Positions 35,527-44,918 of a DNA stretch of 64,000 bases are shown in pieces. The notes under the pieces are model-generated. The model saw only the letters and a list, made by a program, of their open reading frames with translations. It was not told where the DNA came from and did no database searches. The first letter of the stretch is position 1. Each line of letters begins with the position of its first letter. The DNA is taken from contig JAHFST010000008.1 in NCBI GenBank assembly GCA_023265625.1, positions 93,382 through 157,381 on the forward strand. The letters run 5' to 3'. This DNA comes from Deltaproteobacteria bacterium. GTDB lineage: Bacteria; UBA10199; JACPAL01; JAHFST01. The position numbers were made by a program, and so were the translations under genes.

Positions 35527-38500
35527 TCAGGCCAAATTTTCTGAAAATTTTTGCTCTTTCAGCTGATATTTTTTGACGAGGCGGGAGAGTTGCGGACGAG
35601 CGACTTGGAGGTGCTTTGCGGCCTGGCTGATGTTACCCTGGCACTCATCCAGGGTCTGACGCAGCAACTCACATTCAAAAATCGACAGTGATTCACGCAA
35701 TGATTTGTCTGAGACAATTGAACCGGATAACCTTCTTGAATCATTTATATTTTGTTTTAAATCGAGCAAATTTTGTGTCAGTTGGCCGAGCTCAACTTCC
35801 TGAGCCTGGCAACGGTCTTTGAGCCGGGAAATTTCCTGTTCAAATTCCTGCTGGGCCTCCTGTAACTTTTTGTTAGACTGTGACATTTCCGTATTATTCT
35901 GGGTCAACTGAGTCATTTCGGCCAGGGTCTGGGTCCTCTGTTCCGTGAGATTCGCTACCTCGGAAAGGCTGCCACGTAGTTGTTCCTCGAGGGTCTCGTT
36001 GGTTTGCCCCAGTTCTTGCTTGGAGACCTCGAGCTCCTGATGGAGATGGGCCATTTGTGCGATAGATTGACTCAGTTGCTTCACCTCCAATTGAGCGGTC
36101 TGGAGTTCTTCCTGAAGGGTTTGGTTGGTTTGCCCCAGTTCTTGCTTGGAGACCTCGAGTTCCTGATGGGAATGGGCCATTTGTAAGGCTGTTTGATTCA
36201 GTCGTTCCACCTCCGATTGAGCGCCTTGGAGTTCTTCTAGGAGGGTTTGATTGGTTTTCCCCAGTTCCTGTTTGGCGACTTCGAGTTCTTGGTGGGTTTG
36301 GGTCATCTGTACCACCGTTTGTTTCAGTGAGTCTTGGAGCTGCATCAACTGCCGGGTTAGGCCCTCATTGAGTCGTTCGACCTGTTGTTTGGCCTCCTGT
36401 TCGAGCTGGTAAGCCCCCTTTATCTGTTCCGCTTGCTCGACCAATTGCCGCCATGCCGCGGTACGCGTGATGATGATGGCGGCTTGGTCAACCAGGGCCT
36501 GTAACCACTCAATATTTGATTCGGAGCAGGCGCCTGGCTGCAGTCGGTTATCCAAATAGAGGACCCCAACCACTTGGTCGTTTAAGCGAAAGGGGAGGCA
36601 AACCACCATCCTCAGCTGGACCTTATGGATGGAAAGAGAAAGAAAGAAGCGTTCATCGTTTAAAGTGTCCTGGGAGACGAGGGGTTCACCACTTCGGGTG
36701 ACTCTTTCTACCAATGAGTTGGCAAAACCGACACTGGCGGGGTCTGCCTCGAAACCAGCCAGATTTCGCACCGCTCTCGATTCATTGTTAAACGTCAGAA
36801 ACCCGCGCTCGGCCCCGGTTAATTCCACGACGGAGTCCATCAAAAGCTCTAAGATTTCCTGTACATCGGATAAGACGCTCAGGCGTCGGTTGATGGCCAA
36901 TGTGCGTCTCAAAAAGGGCAGGTTTAGGGACTCCGTCTCGCTTTCTTGACTGGGTCGCATCGTGGCCTCCTCGGCAATTTTATGAATCTCATCAATATTT
37001 TGCATGGCCATCGCCGCCTCGCGATGGTAACCGCGCTGGGCAAACAATTCTTGGGCCTTTTGGTAGGCCATGAGGGCATCCATCAGATTTTCCCGCCGCC
37101 TCAGCAGATCCCCATAGAGCAATTGGGCATAGGCCGCCGTATAAAAATCACCCTTATGCTGGGCGATTTGCTCTGATTGGCGTAACTTTTCTTCTCCCTG
37201 GTCCAGCTGCGACGTCGTAATAAATAGGTTCGCGAGGTTACTTTTGACCTTGGCCAGGCCCGTTTGATAACCAATCGCCTCCAACAGGTCCTCACTTACT
37301 TGGTAGTAGCTCAGCGCCTCAGCGTAACGATCCTTTTGGTGATAGGCATGGCCCAGGCTGGTGAGAAACAAGCCTTCGTTGAGGGTATCGCCTCGTTTGC
37401 GGCATAACAGGACACTTTCCTCGTAACATTGGCGAGCCTCGTCCCATTGGCCTTCGCGGATCTTTAAATGCCCAAGGCTATTGAGCAAAAAGGCGCGCGC
37501 GATCAGGTCATTGGCCTCGGTAAAATAACGTTCCGCCTGGCCAAAGGCCGTCCAAGCCGCCTCACGATCATCCTGGTGATACAAGGCGGTGCCAATCAGG
37601 TGAGTCAAGACACCACGTTGCGATAAGGTTGGTTCTTGGGCCAAGAGATGTTGGGCCTGCAGTTGGGCCGAGGCAAATTCCCCATTTTTCAGCGCCAATT
37701 GAAGTTGCAAGATCGCGACACTGAGTTCCAAAGGTGTCGCGCTACTCTCGAGGAGTTTGGCCAGCGCCGTCCATTTTCCCTGTCGATAGTATATTTCGGT
37801 CAAAAATCTCATGGCCTCCGGATCGTTTTTCCCCTCATAGAACGCAATGGCCTGATCAAACAGGCCGATACTTTTCTCAACCGATCCTTCTGGAGGCGAA
37901 CTCCTCTTATTAGCCACAAGGGAAATATTTATTTTAAGCCGTATGTTGAGTGACCGGATGACGTCTTGCACATCCGCAAAGCGATCCGAGGGGTCCTTGG
38001 CCAGAAGACGGAGGACAAAGTGACCAAATTCTCGGGGGATAGACGATCCCTCTGGTACCGGATTCGTGGGGGATTCAAACAGGAGCTGCTCGGTGAGTCC
38101 CGCCAGGCTTGTCTGCTGAAAAGGCGTGCGACCAGAGACCAGTTCATAGAGCAGCACCCCCAGGGAATAAAAATCAGACGACCCATCCATGGCCTTTCCC
38201 AAGAGGACTTCTGGGGCCAGATAATTGATTCTATCTAGCTGATATTCCTTGTTAAAATGAGTGTTCACCGCAAAATCAACGAGTTTAATTTTTCCCTCAG
38301 CCCATAAAATATTATTGGGTCGCAAGGATCCATGAAAGAGACCCTGATCATGCAGATCGTGAAGCGCCTGGCAAATGGAGGTGATTAGCTCAATTAATTT
38401 GGTAAAATTGATACTGGATGGGCCAATGAGCAAGGGCGAACCTGGAAAGGCTTCTCGTACTGAATAGTTACAATGTTGTTCCGCATCAAACCCATAGTCA

Positions 38501-38685
38501 TAACTGGGGATTAAAACATCTGTTTTTAAATCGGCTAACGACTTAAAATTAATGGATAAGTTGTGAAAAACCTTGATGACCACTGCCTGGCTGAGTTGTC
38601 GGTCGTCCCCGAGATAAACCACCGTATGAGGCCCTCGCCCCAACTCACGGGAGACTAAAAAGCGTCCTTTACCAAGCGTATTCAT
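35527..38685 (-). CDS. Pseudokinase-TPR-GAF-coiled-coil regulator with Fis-type DNA-binding domain
   Basis: The 1052-residue protein begins with a protein-kinase fold (about residues 5-255). It retains the lysine of VVIKVF and the PEV/DFYSLGVLLYEL helices. The catalytic loop reads HGSLRPNNIL in place of HRDxKxxN, and DFG is DFA, so it is probably a pseudokinase. TPR-like helices follow (280-575), then a GAF domain (about 600-740), a long coiled coil with three 42-residue repeats (794-919), and a Fis-type helix-turn-helix near 1000-1045 (CQGNISQAAKHLQVARPQLS). A sigma-54 AAA module, normal beside such HTHs, is absent. Confidence 0.85.
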   Translation of the reverse strand: MNTLGKGRFLVSRELGRGPHTVVYLGDDRQLSQAVVIKVFHNLSINFKSLADLKTDVLIPSYDYGFDAEQHCNYSVREAFPGSPLLIGPSSINFTKLIELITSICQALHDLHDQGLFHGSLRPNNILWAEGKIKLVDFAVNTHFNKEYQLDRINYLAPEVLLGKAMDGSSDFYSLGVLLYELVSGRTPFQQTSLAGLTEQLLFESPTNPVPEGSSIPREFGHFVLRLLAKDPSDRFADVQDVIRSLNIRLKINISLVANKRSSPPEGSVEKSIGLFDQAIAFYEGKNDPEAMRFLTEIYYRQGKWTALAKLLESSATPLELSVAILQLQLALKNGEFASAQLQAQHLLAQEPTLSQRGVLTHLIGTALYHQDDREAAWTAFGQAERYFTEANDLIARAFLLNSLGHLKIREGQWDEARQCYEESVLLCRKRGDTLNEGLFLTSLGHAYHQKDRYAEALSYYQVSEDLLEAIGYQTGLAKVKSNLANLFITTSQLDQGEEKLRQSEQIAQHKGDFYTAAYAQLLYGDLLRRRENLMDALMAYQKAQELFAQRGYHREAAMAMQNIDEIHKIAEEATMRPSQESETESLNLPFLRRTLAINRRLSVLSDVQEILELLMDSVVELTGAERGFLTFNNESRAVRNLAGFEADPASVGFANSLVERVTRSGEPLVSQDTLNDERFFLSLSIHKVQLRMVVCLPFRLNDQVVGVLYLDNRLQPGACSESNIEWLQALVDQAAIIITRTAAWRQLVEQAEQIKGAYQLEQEAKQQVERLNEGLTRQLMQLQDSLKQTVVQMTQTHQELEVAKQELGKTNQTLLEELQGAQSEVERLNQTALQMAHSHQELEVSKQELGQTNQTLQEELQTAQLEVKQLSQSIAQMAHLHQELEVSKQELGQTNETLEEQLRGSLSEVANLTEQRTQTLAEMTQLTQNNTEMSQSNKKLQEAQQEFEQEISRLKDRCQAQEVELGQLTQNLLDLKQNINDSRRLSGSIVSDKSLRESLSIFECELLRQTLDECQGNISQAAKHLQVARPQLSRLVKKYQLKEQKFSENLA
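35929..36306 (-). repeat. Three tandem 126-bp units encoding 42-residue coiled-coil repeats
   Basis: The three units start with codons at 36306, 36180 and 36052-36054, exactly 126 bp apart (residues 794, 836 and 878). Each encodes a Met-containing HQELE-x-KQELG-x-TN segment and continues with Glu/Gln/Leu-rich heptads. Forty-two residues equal six heptads. The third unit diverges at its end, so the lower boundary is approximate. Confidence 0.8.
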
Positions 38686-38805
38686 TACTTACGACCCGTA
38701 ACAAATACTTACTATCAAAGGAAGAAAATTATTAAATGAGGATAATTTATTTTTTATGACACTATCTCCTTGATTTCCCGCAGATATTCTTTAGTCTGGG
38801 AATTT

Positions 38806-39879
38806 ATGTCTGAGTCTTCGCTCAAAGGGTTAAGAAGTAAAATTGATCAAATAGATCGTCAAATCATCCAGTTACTCAATGATCGGGCGCGTCGGTCCCT
38901 TGAAGTGGGTGAGGTGAAGCGTAATCATCGGGAGGAGTGTTATGTGCCTCATCGAGAGCGCCGCATCTTAGACAGGCTCACCGCCCTGAATAAGGGGCCT
39001 TTCCCGAATCATGCCCTACAATCGGTCTATCGAGAGATTTTTTCCGCGTCTCGCTCCCTACAGGCCCCGATGAAGGTGGGATTTTTAGGCCCCCAGGGGA
39101 CTTTTACCCATATGGCCGCCTTAAAACAGTTTGGCGGGTCGGTTGAACTCGTTCCATTGAGCAGTATTGGCAAGGTTTTTTCCGAGGTCGAGCACCAACG
39201 CGCGACCTGCGGGGTGGTTCCGATCGAAAATTCCACCGAAGGTATAGTCAATGCCACGTTAGATGCCTTTGCCGATTCCCCGCTCAAGGTTAGTGCCGAG
39301 CTGGTGATCCCCATTGCGCATCACCTGATGTCTGCCTCGGGCAGGATAGGGGGGCTCCAAAGGATCTATTCCCATCCTCAAGCGGCGGGTCAATGCCGGG
39401 CCTGGTTGGAAGAAAACCTCCCAGAATTACCCATTTTGGACGTGTCGAGCACGGCGGCGGCCGCTCAAAAGGCGGCGGTAGACCCTGGGAGCGCCGCCAT
39501 CGCCAGTGAATATGCGGCTCAAACGTATCAGTTAAAGATCGTCAGGAGCCATATCGAAGATCATGCCAATAACTGGACCCGTTTTGTGGTTATTTCGCAG
39601 CAGGATGCGCGTCCCAGCAAGCATGATAAGACGTCTTTGATCTTCTCCGTCAAGGATAAGCCCGGTATTCTGTATCGGACCTTGGAACCCTTCTCCAAGG
39701 CCAAGATCAACTTAACCAAGATCACGTCTCGACCGGTCAAAAAACGGGTCTGGGAATATATCTTCTTCATCGACGTGGATGGGCATCACCAGGAGAACAA
39801 GCTACACCGCGCCGTGCAGGCCTTGTCGCGTCATGCCAGTTACGTTAAAATCCTTGGTTCATACCCAAAAGGAACCTAA
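38806..39879 (+). CDS. pheA: Bifunctional chorismate mutase/prephenate dehydratase (P-protein)
   Basis: From the ATG at 38806 the product is 357 residues and makes phenylpyruvate from chorismate. It has an AroQ chorismate mutase domain (LRSKIDQIDRQIIQLLNDRA), a prephenate dehydratase domain (GFLGPQGTFTHMAA, PIENSTEGIVN, NNWTRFVVI) and a C-terminal ACT domain for Phe feedback. The family ESRP motif reads TSRP here. An upstream in-frame ATG at 38770 would add a poorly conserved 12 residues. It starts the pheA-tyrA-aroA operon. Confidence 0.95.
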   Translation: MSESSLKGLRSKIDQIDRQIIQLLNDRARRSLEVGEVKRNHREECYVPHRERRILDRLTALNKGPFPNHALQSVYREIFSASRSLQAPMKVGFLGPQGTFTHMAALKQFGGSVELVPLSSIGKVFSEVEHQRATCGVVPIENSTEGIVNATLDAFADSPLKVSAELVIPIAHHLMSASGRIGGLQRIYSHPQAAGQCRAWLEENLPELPILDVSSTAAAAQKAAVDPGSAAIASEYAAQTYQLKIVRSHIEDHANNWTRFVVISQQDARPSKHDKTSLIFSVKDKPGILYRTLEPFSKAKINLTKITSRPVKKRVWEYIFFIDVDGHHQENKLHRAVQALSRHASYVKILGSYPKGT

Positions 39880-40746
39880 GTGAACAAACAATTTAATCAA
39901 GTGATTATCGTTGGAGTCGGATTGATCGGTTCGTCTCTTGGTCGGGATTTGATCAAACGAAAACTTGCCCATAACGTCGTTGGTGTGGGGAGAAACCCAA
40001 ACAATCTCAAGGTGGCGTTGCATCAGGAAGCAATTAATCAAATGATTAAACTTTCTGATATAAACAACCTAAGGGCTTGCATCACCTCAGAAACAGAGCT
40101 CATTATTTTAGCGACGCCAGTGGAAACCATTAAAAGTTATCTTAAATCCCTTCAGGGTATTTCCAAGCAGGTGATTGTCATGGATGTGGGGAGCACCAAG
40201 GGGACTTTGGTGCGCGAAGCGGAGCGACTGGGCATTAACTTTGTGGCAGCCCATCCCATTGCTGGGACTGAAAAAGGGGGGGCTGCCGGAGGCCAACTGA
40301 ATCTCTTTCAGGATAAGAAGTGCCTGTTGGTCCCCACCAGCAAACAATGCCAATCTTCCTGGAAGAGAGTCGCTCAACTGTGGAGGGATCTTGGGTCTGC
40401 GGTGATTCCTATGAAGGCGGAGGCCCACGATCGTATTTTGGGCGCCGTGAGCCATCTGCCCCATGCGGCGGCCTATAGTCTGGTTTTGGCGATCAGTCAG
40501 ATTATTTCGGTGGAGGATGAGGCGCGCTTTGCCCTGGGTGGGCTCCGGGATACCGTGCGCATTGCGGCCAGTCCGCCTGAGGTTTGGACGGACATCTTTC
40601 TCGAAAATCGCCGCCATGTCGGACGATCCCTGAAGGCCTATATCCATTTTTTAAACCAACTCGAACAATTGATTGAGACCAAAAATCGTTTGGGACTTGC
40701 AAAATTTCTCAAAAAAGCTCAAAGCATTCGCCTTAAACTTTCATGA
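39880..40746 (+). CDS. tyrA: Prephenate dehydrogenase
   Basis: The 288-residue NAD(P)-dependent enzyme makes 4-hydroxyphenylpyruvate for tyrosine. The N-terminal dinucleotide fold has VIIVGVGLIGSSLGRDL; VMDVGSTKGTL, AAHPIAGTEKGGA and GAVSHLPHAAAY are family motifs. GTG immediately follows the pheA TAA, and the end overlaps aroA by 4 nt. No ACT domain is present, so tyrosine regulation is uncertain. Confidence 0.95.
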   Translation: MNKQFNQVIIVGVGLIGSSLGRDLIKRKLAHNVVGVGRNPNNLKVALHQEAINQMIKLSDINNLRACITSETELIILATPVETIKSYLKSLQGISKQVIVMDVGSTKGTLVREAERLGINFVAAHPIAGTEKGGAAGGQLNLFQDKKCLLVPTSKQCQSSWKRVAQLWRDLGSAVIPMKAEAHDRILGAVSHLPHAAAYSLVLAISQIISVEDEARFALGGLRDTVRIAASPPEVWTDIFLENRRHVGRSLKAYIHFLNQLEQLIETKNRLGLAKFLKKAQSIRLKLS

Positions 40747-42071
40747 ATCTTCTTGTTAAACCTTCAGCCCCGCTTCGGGGAACGCTCATTCTCCCTGGAG
40801 ACAAATCCATCTCGCACCGTGCCGTTATCTTTGGCTGTATGGCCCACGGCGTGACGACCATCGAAAACTTATTGGAAGCAGAGGACGTACTGCGCACGGT
40901 TAAGATTTTTAAACAGTTGGGCGTAGACATTAAAAGGGTCAAAACAAAACGGCGCGTTGTGTGGAAGATTAAGGGGAAGGGTTTGGCAGGATTCAAGGCC
41001 CCGCGTGGCGTCCTCTACTGCGGTAATTCTGGCACCACCATGCGGCTCATGATGGGATTATTATCAGGTCTGCCATTTAAATCGCGACTGACCGGTGATG
41101 ATTCGTTAAATCGCCGACCCATGGATCGAGTGGTGCGACCACTGATGCAAATGGGCGCGGACATCCGTTCGATCAGGAAAAACCGGGAACGTATCATCAT
41201 GATCAACGGCAAGAGCTTGCACGGCATGCGTTACCGGTCACCCGTCGCCTCGGCGCAGGTTAAATCGGCGCTGTTGTTGGCGGGATTAACCCATCAGGAA
41301 AAAATTTCGGTGCAAGAGCCCGTCTTGAGTCGAGATCATACCGAACGGATGTTGGCTGGTTTTGGAGTCGATGTGGCGCGGCGCGGACTTCGGGTGGACT
41401 TGGGCAAACAAAGAAAATTACGGGGGCAACGCGTAATTGTCCCAGGCGATCCTTCCTCAGCGGCTTTCTTCGTGGTGGGTGCATTGATCAATCCTCATGC
41501 AACAACTCAATTAAAACTGCGAAGGGTAGGCCTCAATCCAACCCGGATTGGCTTTCTCACCATCTTGGAGAAAATGGGCGGAACAATTAAGGTTCAAAAA
41601 CGCCGACTCATTTGCGGAGAACCTGTGGGTGACCTGGTGGTTAAACCCTGTCGCCTGCATCCCGTCTCTGTGCAAGGGAAAATCATTCCAAGCCTGATTG
41701 ACGAAATTCCCATCCTTACGGTTGCAATGTCCCAAGCTGCGGGCACATCCAGCTTTCAAGGGGTGGGGGAACTTCGAGTTAAGGAGACAGATCGTATTGA
41801 AACCCTTCAAGCCAATTTGCCTCGCTATGGGATAGACATGGCCTCGCGCCAGAATAGCTTTTGGATAAAACCAAGGCAATTACGGGGCAATATTGGCAAA
41901 AGTTTTGGCGATCATCGCATCGCCATGTCCCTGGCTATCCTTGGTACCGTGGCCCCTGGAAGCAGTTGGGTCATGCAAACAGAGTGTATTAAGACCTCAT
42001 TTCCGCAGTTTTTTGCCTGTCTCCAAAGCATCGGCGTTAAGTTTAAGTTATTTAAAAGAAAAACTCTTTGA
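40743..42071 (+). CDS. aroA: 3-phosphoshikimate 1-carboxyvinyltransferase (EPSP synthase)
   Basis: The 442-residue enzyme makes EPSP in the shikimate pathway. Motifs LPGDKSISHRAVIFG, GNSGTTMRLMMGLLSG, LIDEIPILTVAMSQA and RVKETDRIE are seen. The Gly of GNSGTT that accommodates PEP is intact, so it is a class with normal glyphosate-site residues; sensitivity was not assessed. In related genomes cmk and ispH often follow, but here rpsA does. Confidence 0.96.
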   Translation: MNLLVKPSAPLRGTLILPGDKSISHRAVIFGCMAHGVTTIENLLEAEDVLRTVKIFKQLGVDIKRVKTKRRVVWKIKGKGLAGFKAPRGVLYCGNSGTTMRLMMGLLSGLPFKSRLTGDDSLNRRPMDRVVRPLMQMGADIRSIRKNRERIIMINGKSLHGMRYRSPVASAQVKSALLLAGLTHQEKISVQEPVLSRDHTERMLAGFGVDVARRGLRVDLGKQRKLRGQRVIVPGDPSSAAFFVVGALINPHATTQLKLRRVGLNPTRIGFLTILEKMGGTIKVQKRRLICGEPVGDLVVKPCRLHPVSVQGKIIPSLIDEIPILTVAMSQAAGTSSFQGVGELRVKETDRIETLQANLPRYGIDMASRQNSFWIKPRQLRGNIGKSFGDHRIAMSLAILGTVAPGSSWVMQTECIKTSFPQFFACLQSIGVKFKLFKRKTL

Positions 42072-42096
42072 CAATCGACTCACGTTTGACATAAAG
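42068..42096 (+). promoter_or_regulatory. Possible sigma-70-type promoter of rpsA
   Basis: TTGACA (42068-42073) matches the -35 consensus. A 17-nt spacer is followed by ATAAAG (42091-42096), a partial -10 match. It lies 12 nt before the rpsA ATG at 42108, so the untranslated leader would be very short. A second TTGACA is at 42086. Weak evidence. Confidence 0.35.
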
Positions 42097-42107
42097 CGTC
42101 ACAACTC

Positions 42108-43742
42108 ATGCGGGGAAACCCTTCACAATCGAATGTCACCAGTGTCCGTGATGATGAATTTGCCACCCTTTTTGAGAAGAGTCTTCTCGGGGAACAAAAG
42201 TTAATCTCGGACGGGGAAGTGGTGACCGGTAAGGTCATTGATATCATCCGAGGGATGGTCATTGTCGACTTTGGTTATAAATGTGAAGGACAGGTTTCCC
42301 TTTCAGAATTCATGAGGCATGGGAGTGAGCCAGGGGTACAGGTAGGGGATCAGGTTGAGGTCTATGTTGAAAGTGTTGATAACGAAGAGGGGCTTTCGAT
42401 CCTGTCCAAAGAAAAGGCCGATGCCCTGAAGATTTGGGACCGTCTGCAAGAGGTCGTTGACAAAGATACCACGATTGACGGTGTTGTTATTGGTAAGGTT
42501 AAAGGTGGTTTATCGGTAGACATCGGCGTTAAGGCTTTTTTACCCGCCTCGCAGGTTGACCTTCGTTTGCCAGGAAATTTGGACAGACTCTTGGGAAAAC
42601 GCTTTAAGTTTAAGATCCTAAAGCTCAATAAACAAAAGAGTAATATCATTGTGTCACGTCGGGCGGTGTTGGAGAAAGATCGTGATTATGCCCGCCAGGA
42701 AATTTTGCAGAATGTGCAAGAAGGTCAGACCGTTTCCGGATCCATTAAGAACATTACCGATTATGGTGTCTTTGTTGATCTCGGCGGCGTTGATGGCTTG
42801 CTTCATATTACCGACATGACCTGGGGGCGTATTGGTCACCCCTCGGAATTATTTGCCGTCGGCAGTGATATTACGGTGAAGGTGCTACGGATTGATTCTG
42901 ATTCTGGAAAAATTTCACTGGGTTTCAAGCAGCTTACCAAGGATCCTTGGGAAGGCGTATCAACTCGTTACACTGTTGGCGCCCGTGTTAAAGGAAAAGT
43001 TATTAGTTTGGCTGACTATGGTGCCTTTGTCGGTCTTGAAGAAGGGGTAGAGGGGTTGGTTCATATCTCCGAAATGAGTTGGACCAAAAAAATTAAACAT
43101 CCTTCCAAGGTCGTGAGTGTTGGCGATGCGATTGATGCCGCGATTCTGGATATCGATGTCGCCACACGCCGCATTTCACTCGGCATGAAGCAAATTTTGG
43201 AGAATCCTTGGGATACGGTTGCGCAGAAATATCCTATTGGGTCTACCTTTGAAGGGACTGTTAAAAATGTGACTGATTTTGGTGTGTTTGTTGGGCTCTC
43301 GGACGACATTGATGGATTGGTTCACGTCTCTGATATTGCCTGGGTCCGTCCCGGCAGGCCCTTGGTTGAGATTTATGGAAAGGGCAGCAAGATCAATGTA
43401 ACAGTTCTTAACATCGATCGTGAGAATGAACGATTTTCTCTGGGTATCAAACAGCTCACTGAGAATATTTGGCCAAACGTTAAAAAAGAGTACGGTATCG
43501 GATCGCGACACAAGTCTAAGGTTCTTTGGGCGGGCCCTGCGGGTATTGCGGTCTCCCTGCAGGAGGGCGTTGAGGCCTTGATCCACAAAACGGATCTGCC
43601 GGAAGATTGGCAGGCGGCCTTGAATGAAAAAGTGAAGGTTGGCGATGATTTAGAAGTTGTTGTTCATTTGCTTGATGAGCGTGAACACCGACTGACTTTG
43701 GGCCTATTTTTAGAAGATGGTGAGGCACGGGGCAAGAAGTGA
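42108..43742 (+). CDS. rpsA: 30S ribosomal protein S1
   Basis: The 544-residue protein recruits mRNA to the ribosome. It contains six S1 RNA-binding domains; repeated elements such as ITDYGVFVDLGGVDGLLHITDM and VTDFGVFVGLSDDIDGLVH are partly visible as VFVDLGGVDGLLHI and VFVGLSDDIDGLVH. Domains are spaced about every 85 residues. The size and domain count match proteobacterial S1. It overlaps sppA by 4 nt, and with ihfB downstream matches the rpsA-ihfB neighbourhood known in Proteobacteria. Confidence 0.97.
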   Translation: MRGNPSQSNVTSVRDDEFATLFEKSLLGEQKLISDGEVVTGKVIDIIRGMVIVDFGYKCEGQVSLSEFMRHGSEPGVQVGDQVEVYVESVDNEEGLSILSKEKADALKIWDRLQEVVDKDTTIDGVVIGKVKGGLSVDIGVKAFLPASQVDLRLPGNLDRLLGKRFKFKILKLNKQKSNIIVSRRAVLEKDRDYARQEILQNVQEGQTVSGSIKNITDYGVFVDLGGVDGLLHITDMTWGRIGHPSELFAVGSDITVKVLRIDSDSGKISLGFKQLTKDPWEGVSTRYTVGARVKGKVISLADYGAFVGLEEGVEGLVHISEMSWTKKIKHPSKVVSVGDAIDAAILDIDVATRRISLGMKQILENPWDTVAQKYPIGSTFEGTVKNVTDFGVFVGLSDDIDGLVHVSDIAWVRPGRPLVEIYGKGSKINVTVLNIDRENERFSLGIKQLTENIWPNVKKEYGIGSRHKSKVLWAGPAGIAVSLQEGVEALIHKTDLPEDWQAALNEKVKVGDDLEVVVHLLDEREHRLTLGLFLEDGEARGKK

Positions 43743-44629
43743 GTCGTCGGACCAGAATTGTTCTGATCATCTTAGGGGTTCTAGCTGTTTTCTTGATTTT
43801 GCCTGTGGTTTTACTATCAACAGCCTTGTGTCATCACGGAAAACGTTCGGGGGATGTGGCCATCCTAACCATTGAAGGTGATATCCTTGATCCGCAAGAA
43901 ACTCTTGAGGAGGTCACCGAGCTGCGAAAAAATGACGAGGTGAAGGCGGTCATCGTTCGTATTGATTCCCCCGGTGGAAGTGTGGGGGCCTCTCAGGAAA
44001 TTTACGAGAGTTTACTAAAATTGAAGGAAAGTAAAAAGTTGGTGGCCTCCATGGGAACGGTGGCGGCCTCCGGTGGCTATTATGTCGCCCTCCCAGCCCA
44101 CAAGATTGTTGCCAACCGAGGCACGATTACCGGCAGCATTGGAGTTCGCATGGAGTTGGTCAATGTCGAAAATTTGATGCATTGGGCACAGCTTAAGTCA
44201 GAAACCCTCAAGAGTGGCAAAATGAAGGACGTAGGTTCTGCCACACGCCCGATGACTGAAGAAGAACGGACCTATCTCAATCAATTATTAGCGGAGTTGC
44301 ATCAACAATTTAAACAGGCCGTTGTGGAACAGAGACATCTATCCAGCGCTCAAGTGGATGAGTTGGCAGATGGTCGCGTTTTTACCGGTGAAACCGCCGT
44401 AAAAAATGGCCTGATAGATTCTTTAGGAAACCTAGATGAGGCTGTTCGAGTCGCGGGAGAGCTGGCTGGCGTCAAAGGGGAGCCTCAAGTGTTTTCCGTG
44501 AGCGATCAAAATAAAAAATGGTGGCAATATCTGATTGAGGGCGCCGTCAAAAATATCGCGGGTGTCCTTATCAAACAATCGGGTGTCCCTTCGTATCAGT
44601 TTTTGACAAATGGTAGTCATTTAATTTAA
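43739..44629 (+). CDS. sppA: Signal peptide peptidase SppA, short type
   Basis: The 296-residue membrane protease removes leftover signal peptides. An N-terminal membrane segment spans about residues 5-25. The protease domain has VIVRIDSPGGSVGASQEIYE, then AASGGYYVALPAHKIVAN with the Ser nucleophile, and SGKMKDVGS with the general-base Lys. It is the single-domain form, about half the length of E. coli SppA. GTG start overlaps rpsA by 4 nt. Confidence 0.93.
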   Translation: MSRRTRIVLIILGVLAVFLILPVVLLSTALCHHGKRSGDVAILTIEGDILDPQETLEEVTELRKNDEVKAVIVRIDSPGGSVGASQEIYESLLKLKESKKLVASMGTVAASGGYYVALPAHKIVANRGTITGSIGVRMELVNVENLMHWAQLKSETLKSGKMKDVGSATRPMTEEERTYLNQLLAELHQQFKQAVVEQRHLSSAQVDELADGRVFTGETAVKNGLIDSLGNLDEAVRVAGELAGVKGEPQVFSVSDQNKKWWQYLIEGAVKNIAGVLIKQSGVPSYQFLTNGSHLI

Positions 44630-44639
44630 GGAATCGGCT

Positions 44640-44918
44640 ATGACAAAAAGCGAGCTCGTTGAAATTTTACTCAGCAAGGCAGCCCATGTTTCACATCGAG
44701 ACATGGAAACTATCGTCAATACGATTTTTGACAGTATGACCAACGCCCTCAGCTCGGGAAACCGCATTGAACTGCGCGGTTTTGGCACCTTTGAAGTGCG
44801 CGTCAGGGAGCCACGACAGGGACGGAATCCAAAATCGGGGCAAAAAGTAACCTTAGGGATACGCAAAGTGCCTTTTTTCAAGGCGGGCAAAGAACTAAAG
44901 GAAAAAATCAATGGATAG
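44640..44918 (+). CDS. ihfB: Integration host factor beta/HU-family DNA-binding protein
   Basis: The 92-residue protein bends DNA. It has the HU/IHF signature GFGTFEVRVREPRQGRNPKSG, here shown as GFGTFEVRVREPRQGRNPKS at residues 47-66, with the Pro that intercalates between base pairs. Residues and position directly behind rpsA-sppA favour IHF beta over HU. It overlaps glpX by 8 nt. Confidence 0.9.
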   Translation: MTKSELVEILLSKAAHVSHRDMETIVNTIFDSMTNALSSGNRIELRGFGTFEVRVREPRQGRNPKSGQKVTLGIRKVPFFKAGKELKEKING

